Shown one piece after another: positions 37,607-48,559 of a stretch of 64,000 nt of DNA (positions are counted from its first letter, which is position 1; each line of letters begins with the position of its first letter). Origin of the DNA: Xiphias gladius (taxonomy: Eukaryota > Chordata > Actinopteri > Istiophoriformes > Xiphiidae). Under the pieces are notes generated by a model. The model was not told the origin of the DNA and ran no database searches. It saw only the letters and a list, made by a program, of their open reading frames with translations. Location: positions 3,731,001 through 3,795,000 of the forward strand of contig NC_053415.1 in NCBI RefSeq assembly GCF_016859285.1, written 5' to 3'. The position numbers and the translations under genes were made by a program.

Positions 37607-40600
37607 GTAAGAACTGAATCGCGAAATTCATAATTTTGTGCGCCAACAATGAATGTTGTCTTACAGGCTTTCTCTCTCTGAAGGCTTGGTAGTGACCAGT
37701 TGAGGCTAACGTTATAGCTAAGAGGCTAGCCGGTTTGAGGAACATTTTACTTTCAAGCACTATTAAATTAATTTACGCTACGAATTAGCTCGTAAATTAA
37801 CCTGTACTATGCGAACAATGCCAACAAACTTTGTCTTCAATTAAACGGAAGTTGCAGATAGCGTTAATGTGGGTTATGAGCATATAGTGGTTATCTAGTT
37901 AGCTAGATAGCGAGATTTCTTCGTTATGTTGGTAAACATACAGTTAATACTACAGTATTGTTTCATTTAGGATCTCATAACTTGAAACAATATTGCTAGG
38001 CTAACCGCGTGGCATCAGGTAACCCTAAGACTGGCTGTTTACCTTCATAAATATAGTAATAATTAAAGGTAAGTGACCAGTACAATAACGTTATGGGAAG
38101 CTAAGGAACATAATAACATAACTGGACGGGTAGTGCTGGCCGACACGGGTGCAGTCTCTAGCTGACGTTACTTAGCTAATGTATATTAGCAAATAATCCT
38201 TCAAGTGCACGACGTGGTTTGTTTAGGGGAATTCGGGTAGCCTGCTCTTCTGCTTAGTTTGTCTTCAGGCTTTAATATCACACCTGCATTTATTCCTAAC
38301 AGGCTCCAGGGGGCATTGCAACACCTCAAGTCTACGCTCAGTTGCTGGCACTCTATTTACTTCATAATGACATGTAAGTCAACTCTGTGTCTGTCTTCAA
38401 TAGCTGACAAGGTTTTCTGTACAAAGGTTGTTGATTAGAAGTGTAGGGGTATGGTCCGTTTGCAGCTCGAGATTTTTTCAAAGCAATGTGTCATTAATTT
38501 AAAAAAATAACTTGACCAGCAGCTGGGATGCCCCCCCCTTCTTCCGGATCTTCCTAAATGGAGAAGACACGTTGTACGACTTTTTGTAGCACATGTTGTA
38601 CTGCATGGTTTATTTAAACTATCTCAGAAAAAGAAATTATTACGGTTAATACATAGTAGTCATGATCATTAATCACACTGAAATGACATTCTAGGTGTTG
38701 CAGCTGTAGGAAACACTCAGGCTGCATATCTATTAAATGTTTTTAACATCATAACTCAAATCCCACACAAAAACCATAACACGCATTGCTTCCTGGAGTT
38801 GCTAGAAAAGGTAATAACTTGAGTGGGTGCAGTCAGCTGGAACAATAGTGGATTGAAATGGATGGCTTTACAAATAATACATTTGGTTTGTTATTAATAC
38901 ATATATTATGGCTTAAGTCTGTTCTGTTCATCACGGCCAACACTGTCTTCTATTGCTGGCTACACCTGCAACTTTGTTCTGTGTATTGACTAATTTGTGC
39001 TAATGTGTGACCAACAGGAATAATGCCAGGTATCTATGGAAGAGGATTCCCCAAGCAATAAAATCGGTAAGCATGTTAAAACCTATGTAGGCACTGCTAA
39101 GGAAGTACTGCTGAAACCCATTTCATTATGATACATGTGATTGTCCTGCTTTGCCCTGCTCATGCTGCTTTCGTTATATGGATGGTGCCATATTTGCCAA
39201 CTTGGGAATATTGTTAACATCAACCTCCATTTGTAATTACAACTTGGAATCTTTTTTTTGTTGTTGTCGTTTGTTTGTTTTTTTAATTCTTCTTTTTGAA
39301 TGTTTTACTCTAGTGTTTTACTCTCTTACTATAGTAGACCCAATCTAAATAATACAGAAGAGTCTGAAAAGCAAGCAAGCATGAATGTCTGACATCAGCT
39401 AAAGTCTGTTAATCAAATTGAACACACCATATTTAATACTGATTGCACACCTTTTTTTTTTTTTTTATCTCTCCACGACCAACTCTTCCCATCACAGAAG
39501 CATAGCTCAACAGAAGATAAATAGTAACTGATTATTTGTAACATCACCATTTGTTGTCTTGAGTTTTATAATTGCAGAAATGTTAGCAATTTATGGCCAT
39601 AGGAAACCTTACCAGCACTGTTTCACACACAGTCTGTGTGTTCTGAAGCAGCAAGAGTTTTGTCTTATGACTTATCAACTTTACAATTAAAAACAGATTA
39701 ATGTTATTGCCACTGAGATCATGACTTTTTGTCAGATACTCAGCTAAAGGCTGAGGCTCTCAGATTGTATGAGGAATAGCCTCATCTTGCCTCAATAGCC
39801 TTAGATCTGGTGTTTTTTAAATGGCATTTTAGAATGGACAGAACAGTAAAAAAAAATTGAACCACTGGTGTTTCTTAAGTATTTGGGTGTGACTGCTGTT
39901 TACAGTAGTATGAAAGCCACTGCCCAGTCAAATGTAGCATACCCAAAGATTTTGAAATGCTTCTTCACTTGTATATAGGCAAACCCTGAATTAACAGCTA
40001 TTTGGGCTGTGGGCCAGCACATTTGGCAGCGAGACTTTCCAGGGATCTACACAGCCATCGCAGCTTACCAATGGACAGAGAATATCCTTCCGGTCATGGA
40101 GGCCCTTCGAGGTAACAACAAAATCACGTCTTATATGACCTGTCACTCTCATCACTTGTACATGTCATAAAGCTTTTCAGATTGATAACACTTACAAATA
40201 ATATTTATATTTTTACACATGTGGCTCTTGAGAAACCGTAGCAAGATTCCCAGTAGGGACAGTAAAGGGATTTAAATATTTACATTTCCTCTGCATCATT
40301 CAGAATTACAATAAGCAGGTGGCACGAGGCGAACACAGTTCTACCTATGATGCAAACTAGCTGAGGGGAAATAGAAAATTTTTTAAAAATTAACAGCGCG
40401 AATTTGACCGTTTTAAAGTCCAGCAGTATGACATCAGTATCATGAAAGGTAATGCAGGTGGCCACAACACAGTAATATGAAAAATGTATCTGTTTACATG
40501 CTCACATACTTACAGTGATACTTCGTCACAATCTTTGTCGTGGCTGAATATTTTTTGCGTGACTTGTTTTCACACATCTTCTAATAGCTAGAATTATTTT

Positions 40601-43600
40601 GAGAAACAACAGTATTGGTATCATTGCCGATACTAACAAATGTTGGGTCATTTGTACCATGTGATGGTTCCCTTGTGCAAGAGTGTAAGAATAGCTTCTC
40701 CCTCATGTTTAAGGTACTTGGTGTTGATCTGCCATGGATGCTGACGTACAGTATGTCATAAGACACTTGGGCATCACCAGGGATGAGAGTTGCTTGCTGG
40801 AAGTGTGGGATTTAAGAGCTTTTGAATCTAAATTCACCTAATTTACATTTTTAAGAAGTTTTTAATAAAACAGCTTTTAATGAAGCAGCAAATCCATCCA
40901 TCAAGAAATTATTTTTGAACTGAAGTTGTCATTGGTACATAAATTGGTATTTACTGTATATACACTTTTTATTGATTAATTAAAAACCATCATCTTCGCA
41001 TCACTTGTACAAAAGTAACATTTTACTGTTATCTAAATAACCAGAGTCTCACAAGCAACTGGAAAGTCCCAACAGTTTATTTGCCATAAACCTGCCATAA
41101 CCATTAATCTCTAAAATTAGAAAAATAACACCAAATTGGGATCACAAAGCCCAAAGGTATTCATTTTTAACATTTGACAAGCATTTACCAGCAAATGGCT
41201 GTTTTTGTTTTGTTTTTTTCTTAAAAAAAGAAGTACAGACTTAAACTCTGTCAATTAATATCGTCGGTCGAGTCAACCTTAAACATTAATGTCGAGTAAA
41301 TGAAAATCCCATTGACAATGTTACTGTGTTTACTGTAGTAAGTAAAACAGGTTATATAAATGGCAAACTTGGTATGTGACAACAAATCAAAAGACACAAA
41401 ATGGTAACAACTTAGGTACAGGATGTTGACGTTAAGTTGTTTACCACTTGGATCAAGCTCCCTCTCTCAGGTGGTGCTCCTCTAAGCCACTCACATGGAC
41501 TCTGTTTGTCTCTGCTCAGTCCACCACTTCTTTCACCATTAGAAGGGACACAGTGCCCACTGGAACATGTGACACATGCTACACCGGGTAGGAGGGGGCC
41601 AATTCTGTGAAAAGATCCCAGCCCAGCAAGCAGGCAGGAATGTGTGCTCTGGTTCGTCAAAAGGATTGGGTGTCACTAGCTGTGAGGGGCTGGTATAAAG
41701 GACAGAGCTGCTAACTCTCAACCAGAACAGATATCAGCATTTCACAAGTAGCAGCTCACACTAAGGAGAAGCTGACTGAGTCTGCCCTCCATTTTTGTAA
41801 CTTTTTGAAACCAACAGAGAGAGTGAAAGTTTTAGATTTCTGTTTTGGGAAATTAAGAAACTTACTGGTGTAGCTGTAGAGAGGTACTTTTCCACAATGG
41901 ACGTCCAGAGGACAGGAACTATGGTTCGGCCCCCCAGCCCCATGGACAGCCTTGAGAAGCAGCTGAGCTGCCCCATCTGCCTGGACATGTTCACCAAACC
42001 TGTGGTCATTCTGCCCTGCCAGCACAACTTGTGCCGTAGTTGTGCTAGTGACCTCTATGACTCCCGCAACCCATACCGCTTTTCTGGTGGTGTCTTTCGG
42101 TGTCCTACATGTCGGTTTGAGGTTGTGCTTGACCGCCACGGTGTGCATGGGCTACAACGCAACTTACTGGTAGAAAATATTATCGACATCTATAAGCAGC
42201 AGCAAGAAGGCAGTGGCAGTGGAAGTACAGAAACCACCCTAAAGCCTAAAGAATCCAAAGAACCGATGTGCCAAGAACACGAAGATGAGAAAATCAACAT
42301 CTATTGTGTGACCTGCCAAGAACCTACCTGTTCCATGTGCAAAGTTTTTGGTCAACATAAGGACTGTGAGGTTGCACCTTTAGCAAGCATTTACCAGGGC
42401 CAGAAAGGTGAACTGAGTAATGCTATTGATACCCTGGTGGCCAGCAATGGGCGCCTGCAGGCTCTGCTCAACCAGATGGAAGATGCCTGCCGTGTTGTGC
42501 AGGAGAATGCTCAAAGTGCTAAGCAAGGGTTAGCTGAACGCTTTGACCTGTTGTATGCTGTCCTTGAAGAGCGCAAGACCATTCTACTAGAGCAGATTGG
42601 TAAAGAGCAAGATGAAAAGGTGGCAGCTCTGCGGGAACTGGCACAGCGTTATGGTGAACGACTGCAAACTACTTCAGAGCTCACAGATACGGCTGTGAGA
42701 GCACTGGAGCAGAGTGGCGCTGCTGAGTTCCTGTTAGCCTCTAAAGGCCTTATCACGCAGACCAAAGATGCAGCTAAATGTTCACTGGGGGAAGAGAGGC
42801 CCGAGCCAGGCTTTGAAAAGATGGACCACTTCACTTTGTCAACAGAGCATGTTGAAGCAGTCCTGGCAAAAATGGACTTTGGGATGTGTGATGATGAAGA
42901 ATTTGAAGATGCGGAGGAGGAGGAAGAAGAAGAGGAGGAGGAGGAGGAATAATGAAAATTCTAAGTGTTTATGGACTTGTTTGAAATACTCTCATATGTG
43001 CGTTTGAAGGATTTTATGGTTTTTATGGCAGGGACTGCATTTGATGTTGAACGAAATATAAGGTTACAGTGAATGTGGGCTAAAATGGCTTGCCCTTATT
43101 TTCAGTGCAATATGTAATTTCAGTGTCATGTTTGTGTCTTTTCTTAATTTCTTTTTATACTTTTGTACTTTTAAACCCATTACATGGAAAAATAGGGTAG
43201 ATAAATGTAAATATAAAATATCTAAGGATGGCTTACACATAATGTTCCTCATATGTAGCTTATGAAAATAGTTATTTTAGTAGTTTAACTCATTTTGTCT
43301 AAGTTTGTGTTGAAATGGTGATCTACCTGTAATTATCAAGTCTTTCTTTAATCAAAGGTGGAATAAAAATGCATGAAGTCAAACACCTGTTTTATTTATT
43401 GCTAGGCTTAATCTAAAACATGACATTTAAATTAAGGGAGCACTCAAAGGAAGAAGCATATGAAGACCTAGTATTATTTTGGTCATTTCGATTTTCCTTT
43501 GAATCCTTCCATCAAAATGTTTCCCAGTCTGCTGCTGCTCTAACTTGGCAATAGACTGTATTTAAAAATAAAAGCCCTTGCCATGTCCTGTCTGCTTTGC

Positions 43601-46600
43601 CTTTGTCGGTGAAAAGTGGGGGCTATTTTTAAGAGGTGAGAGGGTGAGAAATGATAGCAGCTCTGGAATAGACTGTCACGGAAGGAGAGACCAGGTCCTG
43701 TTTCTCCTCCATAAAACTCCCGCCCTCCCACTCATGGATGCCTTGCTCAGCAACTCCAACCCAACTCTGTGGGTCAGTGTCAGAAGGGCATACTAAAGAA
43801 AGGCTGGTCCAGTTGCCACAGGAGTCATCTCCTAAGAGTCAGGAGGCCATGGTAAAAATACATCTGCCTGGGGACTGAGTTACAAAAAGCCCCTTGAGAT
43901 GACCTGCTTGGTTGTGTGGCAGGCATTTGTTCAGAGCCCTGATTTCTTTTCCAATATGCAGCCAGTCAGGTGCAAGAAAGTTGATCCAACACAAGAAGCA
44001 GTTTCATGAAAAATGATACATGGTTATCTTTTAACAGATGGTAGCTTTATATTGACTAGAGGAAAAACATTTGCTTTCTTTTTTAGTCATTCATCAACGG
44101 TGAGAAACCACAATGACAAAACAATAGTATTTCTTCAACAATTCTCTTTAATCACACCATTAAAATAGTCAGTTTTAATCATCGTTGCATCTAAATAGGA
44201 ACTGCTAGAGTTATTCTACAACCTTAGGCTTTGATTAAAACCATAACAGAATAAGAAAATAAGTAAGTTCAAACACAACTGACACACAAACGCTGCCTTA
44301 GAACAGTTTACAAGTTGATATTTTCAGCATTTCTACAATTTTAAACAAGTGCAATAATAGGGAGAACAGGAAGCCCCTTGGACAGAAGAATGGGAAAGCA
44401 CTCCTGACAAATCTCCAGCCTTCCCCTCACAGCTGTCTTTTCTCATCCATCCCACTTGTTATTGTTACTGCTGCTAGCTGCTGCAGCAGACTGGGAGCTG
44501 ACTGTTGATACATATAAACCGTTGCTAGGCTATAAAACACACCAGCAAATACATGCTGGTGTATGTTGTTTTATGCTGTTGCGAAGCCTTGTCACTCTTA
44601 CCATTGTCTCCACAAAGTACAGCACCATGTCAAGTCAGGCTAGATAAATAGGGCAGTTTGGACAGTTTGGAAGCCTGAGCCAGCACCTGCTGATAAAGAC
44701 TTCAGCGATTTGTACAGTGTAAGCACTGTTTTATTTAACAAGATCTATTGTTAAGTATTCTTGATTATGGAGAACTTTAATTTCTTATTTGTTTCAGCTA
44801 ATAAGTAAATCACATTCATATCAAAGATTCCTTGACAACAAAATTCACCTTTTAGTTTAAAGCAAACTCAATTGTTAAAAGCAGTTGAAGGCATATAACG
44901 CTTTTGTTTAGACAAGCTTTATTTTATTTTAAATCCCAGACCAACTCCTGTTACAGTTGTAGTTGTGTGTGACTGTAGGCTTGTTTGGAGACAGAAAAAG
45001 CAACTTTATAAACCCAAACACTCAGATTTATCGTAACAAAACCTTGAGAAGGAAAATTTGCAGGAACAGGAATAACATGAAATGAAAAATGTTCCACATG
45101 GGCCTTTAGCCTTTTACTTGACATTTTACCAAAATATACACACTTGTGACTGCTAATGATCATAGCAGAGTACTTCCCCTGGCTGCAAAAACTTCACTTC
45201 AACTTCAACAACACTCTTCATAAATAGTTACACATAGTGTAAAACTCCCAGTGCTGCTGCTAATTAGCAACTTTGTTTACAAGAAACAAGACTCATCTTT
45301 GAATTACATAACAACATGCTGTTCCTGTGTCTGTATGTTCACTGTACTTGCTGTTGCCCATGTGCTGTAATCATTTTCAATAGAACCAGAGCACAGTAAT
45401 AGCACGTATGCTCTCCATATGTACCTACCTGATATTAATGTCTGCGGTTTGTGGATCCTTCACAGAGAGCACACGACAAAGGGCGTATGGTCTAGTTGCC
45501 CAGGCCTACACTTCCATCACAGCAGACGATTTTGCTGCCTTTGTTGGCTACTCTGTGGAGGAGGCAGTAAAGGGTAAGATTGAATTTAGACGGCTTCCTC
45601 ACAGGAAATAATTTATCATCACAGTCAACGTGTATAAAGTATTTAAAAAAATGTTTTTTTATTAGTAAAAAAAAAAAGAGCTGTATTATTGTAGAATTTC
45701 TACGTTACAAAACAATTTATACTTTCAGTGATGAGGGTACATTCTGCTCCTTTTTCCAATTCTGTCTTTGTCCAAAGGTGTGGTGAGCCAAGGCTGGCAG
45801 GCAGACCCCACTACCAGGATGGTAATGCCCAAAAAGCCAGGTAGGTGGCAGTATTGCTCTTTTAAATGGTGCCCATCATCAGCCCACTGTACTGTTGGCC
45901 AAACAGTTTTCTCTTCATGAGTTATCCTCTACTCGCTTTCCTACTATTCTTCCACCTACATTTTATTAGACACACATAAAAATGTTGAGACTGGGGATTT
46001 TAGAAGCCGTTTTTAATCCCATAGAAAGATTGAGGACTTTTTCCTGATCCTAGAATCTATTTTTGATTTGCTAAGTCTCCCATGTATAATGTCCGTATTT
46101 CCAAACTTCCCTGCTCCATTCGCTTGCTCTGCTTTGCCTGTGTTCCCTTACTTTGCTGAATTTTTATCAAATAATTACATCCTTAAGTAAGGGGGTTACA
46201 GATTGTTCCATTATGTAGGAGAAACCTATTGATTTATGCAAACAGAAGAGGAGGAGATTGTGGTCTGTCTTCCTCTGTGTAATCAACAGACTGCTGAAGC
46301 ATCTGCTGTGCACATGTCCAGCCCAAAAACGCTAACCCGCCCACCATTAATCCTCACGTCTGGTTTTTTTCCCCCTCCACAGTGCCACTGGGACTAAATA
46401 GCACTTGGTGTTTTTAGTTGTAGAGTGGATCTCACACATGAAATCATCCTGGTTGGGGTAAATGTAAAGTGTTGTAATGAACTCCAGGTTGTATGTCTCA
46501 AAGTCACATGGGAGACTCTGTAGGTGGTGTTGTTAAACAGGTTGGCGGAAAGCGGTGAGCTCATGTCCGGATGAACTTGAAACCTGTGCCCTGCTGAGTC

Positions 46601-46816
46601 TCTCTGAGCTAGAACACGTGGGCTGTATAGTTAAAACTGGAAAGACGTAAGAAGATCGATAGCACTTGGCACAATGAGGAATCCCAGACTGACTCAACTT
46701 CTCCTTCTCTGTGTCGCCTCTCCTCTCTCTCAACAGATCCTCCCCCCGTCTCATTGGTTCCAAATGAGCAACAGTTGGCTAGACTCACTGACTACGTGGC
46801 TTTCCTCGAGAACTGA
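37535..46816 (+). CDS. cops8: COP9 signalosome complex subunit 8 (seven-exon gene, start to stop)
   Basis: COPS8 is the smallest PCI-type subunit of the COP9 signalosome, the complex that removes NEDD8 from cullin-RING ubiquitin ligases in nucleus and cytoplasm. Coding exons are 37535-37606, 38303-38373, 39018-39066, 39979-40111, 45466-45573, 45778-45840 and 46737-46816. All introns are GT-AG, the phases agree, and the sum is 576 nt (191 residues plus stop). Recognisable vertebrate COPS8 blocks in order are [71 protein letters not shown] and the terminal [17 protein letters not shown]. The start is the first ATG, giving MPTAVIMEE, close to the human start. The product is shorter than the human one (209 residues, from memory) because a short block between MVMPKKP and VPNEQQ is missing. 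Intron 4 carries a complete MuRF-type gene on the same strand. No TATA box is evident upstream, as is common for widely expressed genes. Confidence 0.96.
38303..38373 (+). CDS. cops8: cops8 exon 2
   Basis: The acceptor is TCCTAACAG and the donor CAT|GTAAGT. It encodes [19 protein letters not shown] and on to HND, ending in phase 2 so that the Met codon is split across the intron. Confidence 0.95.
39018..39066 (+). CDS. cops8: cops8 exon 3
   Basis: This is a 49-nt exon with acceptor CCAACAG and donor TCG|GTAAGC. It completes the split Met and encodes [16 protein letters not shown], ending in phase 0. Confidence 0.95.
39979..40111 (+). CDS. cops8: cops8 exon 4
   Basis: The acceptor is TATATAG and the donor CGAG|GTAACA. 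It encodes the core of the subunit, including [20 protein letters not shown] and VMEALR, and ends in phase 1. Confidence 0.95.
40112..41110 (+). other. cops8 intron 4, part before the MuRF regulatory region
   Basis: This is AT-rich intron sequence with no coding segment recognised. The donor GTAACA opens it. The MuRF promoter motifs begin at 41111. Confidence 0.6.
41111..41120 (+). promoter_or_regulatory. trim63: MEF2 consensus site
   Basis: CTAAAATTAG matches the MEF2 consensus YTA(A/T)4TAR exactly. It lies about 580 bases upstream of the TATA box in cops8 intron 4. One 10-base match can occur by chance in AT-rich DNA. Confidence 0.4.
41437..41450 (+). promoter_or_regulatory. trim63: FOXO consensus site abutting an E-box
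   Basis: TTGTTTAC (41437-41444) is an exact FOXO binding element and is directly followed by CACTTG (41445-41450), a CANNTG E-box. The pair lies about 250 bases upstream of the TATA box. Mammalian MuRF1 is a known FOXO target in muscle atrophy, so the site fits the gene; binding is inferred. Confidence 0.55.
41566..41578 (+). promoter_or_regulatory. trim63: Paired E-boxes upstream of the MuRF TATA box
   Basis: CATGTG (41566-41571) and CACATG (41573-41578) are two adjacent CANNTG motifs about 120 bases upstream of the TATA box, a spacing often seen for myogenic bHLH sites. Such short motifs are common, so this is suggestive only. Confidence 0.35.
41694..41700 (+). promoter_or_regulatory. trim63: TATA box of the nested MuRF gene
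   Basis: TATAAAG lies in GGCTGGTATAAAGGACAG, about 200 bases before the start codon. A TSS about 25-30 bases downstream would leave a 5' UTR of about 170 bases without needing an intron. An inverted CCAAT (ATTGG) sits at 41665-41669. Confidence 0.65.
41897..42952 (+). CDS. trim63: MuRF-type RING/B-box E3 ubiquitin ligase, intronless, nested in cops8 intron 4
   Basis: MuRF proteins are sarcomere-associated E3 ligases that ubiquitinate muscle proteins during atrophy. One uninterrupted 351-codon frame starts in a good Kozak context (CCACAATGG). Residues 25-72 form a C3HC4 RING: C25, C28, C41, H43, C46, C49, C69, C72, in [19 protein letters not shown]. The MuRF-family conserved segment follows ([20 protein letters not shown], about 81-100). 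A B-box spans about 125-157 (C125, H128, C137, C140, C145, C148, H154, C157). A coiled coil runs about 165-270 and a COS-box-like part contains [18 protein letters not shown]. The tail is almost all Glu (about 331-351). Length and the FEKMDHFTL segment fit TRIM63 better than TRIM54 or TRIM55. Human TRIM63 has several introns and this copy has none, suggesting an old retrogene. It lies in the same orientation as cops8. Whether it is the a or b paralogue cannot be told here. Confidence 0.92.
   Translation: MDVQRTGTMVRPPSPMDSLEKQLSCPICLDMFTKPVVILPCQHNLCRSCASDLYDSRNPYRFSGGVFRCPTCRFEVVLDRHGVHGLQRNLLVENIIDIYKQQQEGSGSGSTETTLKPKESKEPMCQEHEDEKINIYCVTCQEPTCSMCKVFGQHKDCEVAPLASIYQGQKGELSNAIDTLVASNGRLQALLNQMEDACRVVQENAQSAKQGLAERFDLLYAVLEERKTILLEQIGKEQDEKVAALRELAQRYGERLQTTSELTDTAVRALEQSGAAEFLLASKGLITQTKDAAKCSLGEERPEPGFEKMDHFTLSTEHVEAVLAKMDFGMCDDEEFEDAEEEEEEEEEEEE
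43362..43367 (+). promoter_or_regulatory. trim63: Poly(A) signal of the nested MuRF gene
   Basis: AATAAA lies about 410 bases after the MuRF stop codon and well before cops8 exon 5. It would let the nested transcript terminate inside the host intron. Confidence 0.6.
43368..45465 (+). other. cops8 intron 4, part after the MuRF gene
   Basis: No coding or RNA gene is recognised here. The interval is plain AT-rich intron ending in the CTTCACAG acceptor of exon 5. Confidence 0.6.
45466..45573 (+). CDS. cops8: cops8 exon 5
   Basis: The acceptor is CTTCACAG and the donor AAGG|GTAAGA. It encodes [20 protein letters not shown] and then [11 protein letters not shown], the winged-helix part of the PCI region. 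It starts and ends in phase 1. Confidence 0.95.
45778..45840 (+). CDS. cops8: cops8 exon 6
   Basis: The acceptor is TCCAAAG and the donor CCAG|GTAGGT. It encodes [20 protein letters not shown] and ends in phase 1. The next usable exon in this window joins in frame directly to the C-terminal exon. Confidence 0.93.
45841..46736 (+). other. cops8 intron 6
   Basis: This intron spans the place where human COPS8 has an additional short exon. No segment resembling it is seen. A strong unused-looking acceptor (pyrimidine tract ending CCACAG at 46382) lies in the middle. Confidence 0.55.
46737..46816 (+). CDS. cops8: cops8 exon 7 (terminal coding exon)
   Basis: A pyrimidine-rich tract and CAACAG acceptor precede an 80-nt coding segment. 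It reads [19 protein letters not shown] and ends YVAFLEN followed by TGA. The C-terminal motif is almost identical to that of human COPS8. Confidence 0.94.
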
Positions 46817-47355
46817 TAACCAACCACAACCACTGCCACCCTTTTTTGCCTGCTTGGTACTGAGGGAGAACACAAGTTTGAAAAGACTCTTCCTCTTTGC
46901 TACTCCCTGATAAAGATGTACCAAAAACACACCCATCAACTTGCATGAATGCTGCCAGCTCTTCTCCAAGACCTGTTTATTAATGTTCATTGACTAATAT
47001 AGCTTCCCCTGTTAATTCATATTCTGAAAATTGGTTATCAGACTATAATGTTGTATTTATATTTTTTGTGCTCTTCACAACCCACCAGATTTGTAAATCT
47101 GGGTCTGATTTCAAAGTAGGTATTAGGAAGTATGCTTCACATCACCGTTGGTATCTTATTATTGCTAACCTAACAAACCCCTGCCACGAAATATAAATAC
47201 ACAAACCAGTATGTACAGTACGTCCATTCTGTTTAAGCACTTACAGGTTGCCTTGAAACTAATGTCATCAGGTAACAGAAGTCTCAGCATGCATTCATCA
47301 CCGTGTGGAGTTCAGTCCTCAGACCTCATATTTTGAAGTTATGTTTTGACTGGTG

Positions 47356-47361
47356 AATAAA
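47356..47361 (+). promoter_or_regulatory. cops8: Candidate cops8 poly(A) signal
   Basis: This is the first canonical AATAAA I noticed downstream of the cops8 stop, about 540 bases after it. Its use is inferred; no transcript data are available. Confidence 0.5.
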
Positions 47362-47364
47362 TAT

Positions 47365-48555
47365 TTTGCTGTTTCTAATTTAGTATTCTTTTATTTCTTT
47401 TATTCAGGAGTTTTGTTTCAAGTTGATGCAGTTTTACAGAGCAGGCGGGGCTTAATCAAGGATGTTGAATATTTAATTATATTTGGCCTTCTGGGCTTTC
47501 CAGTCTCACCTTTGTCTCATATGAAAACACGTTTACCTTTTTCTGTGGCCTGAAATTAACAAATCAGGTACATGGGGAAGAACTTAATATGTGAGGAAGC
47601 ATAGTGTATTACTGCAATGTTATAGCCACATTAGACCACCAGGTAGCTTAATATTAGAGCAAATAATCAGTCAAAGATGGGTTTTTTTTTTTTTTTTTTC
47701 ATCCACATGTATCCCTCAAAATGGCATGTTTTGTTTTGAAGTTAAAGTAGTTGCAGTTTGATCACTGTGATGTAACATTAACCTTAAGTCTACAAAGTTT
47801 CATGAGTGTTGCATGACTACACCCACATGGTTGCATTATAGTAATATGCAAAGCAACTTCACAGTCAGTGTGAAGATAAAAAATTTTAAATGGCAGCAAA
47901 AAGCACAATTTTTAGCTTGTTCTACCACTTCTTCAAAGTAATAGTTCATGCAGTTCTCAAATATTATTACCAGTAGGATTAATGCTCTTTAAATCTGTAA
48001 TTAACTCGAATTAACTTCACTGAGAATTGACCTTTTATTTTCTGTTCATTAATAATACAAAATAAAAGTCTTGTGATTTTCTTTTCTTTTTTTTTTTACT
48101 CCCCTCTGGATCCTGTTTGGAAGAAGAATTTGAAACGTATACTATTTACTTGAAAGTTATTTGATCTTCAGTGTAGCTTGAAAAGCAAGTGGCAGGCATT
48201 TGATATGATCTAGTATGAAATCCCCTACATCAGGGCCGTTCTGTGCTTCTTTCTGGCGGCGAGAAACGCAGTTAGTTCATGACATGGCACATTGGAGTCG
48301 ACTGAAACATGGAAATGGCCTGCCTTTATGTCAGTCTCTTTGCATTTCCTGTGTTCTTCCATGCTCACCATGTGAAATCCATTTCAGTAACAGTCACGGC
48401 TAAATCTTATTGTAATGAAATTGTATCTTGAGTATAGCTTCGTCTCGCCTCTAAAAACAGCTTGATCAAATATTCAGCGAATGGGGTGTTTTGTTAATAT
48501 CTTGATGTACAAAATGCATCTTAGTGGTTTCCTTTGTTCTTGGCTATATATGGAA
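47365..48555. other. No gene seen
   Basis: This is the AT-rich region between the presumed cops8 poly(A) site and the CpG-rich block, with T runs at about 47683 and 48088. Confidence 0.55.
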
Positions 48556-48559
48556 ATGT

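Larger units (their letters stand above)
37607..39978 (+). other. cops8 introns 1 to 3
   Basis: Introns 37607-38302, 38374-39017 and 39067-39978 have standard borders. Intron 1 is enriched in GCTAGC/GCTAAC-like words just after the donor. No nested gene, RNA or clear mobile element is seen. Confidence 0.6.

Noticed and set aside
41718..41730. Glucocorticoid response element near the MuRF start site
   Set aside because: Only an AGAACA half-site is present; no palindromic partner at the right spacing was found.
41897..42952. Assignment of the nested gene to TRIM54 or TRIM55
   Set aside because: The short length and the FEKMDHFTL and acidic-tail arrangement fit TRIM63 better, although the three are close relatives and a phylogeny would be decisive.
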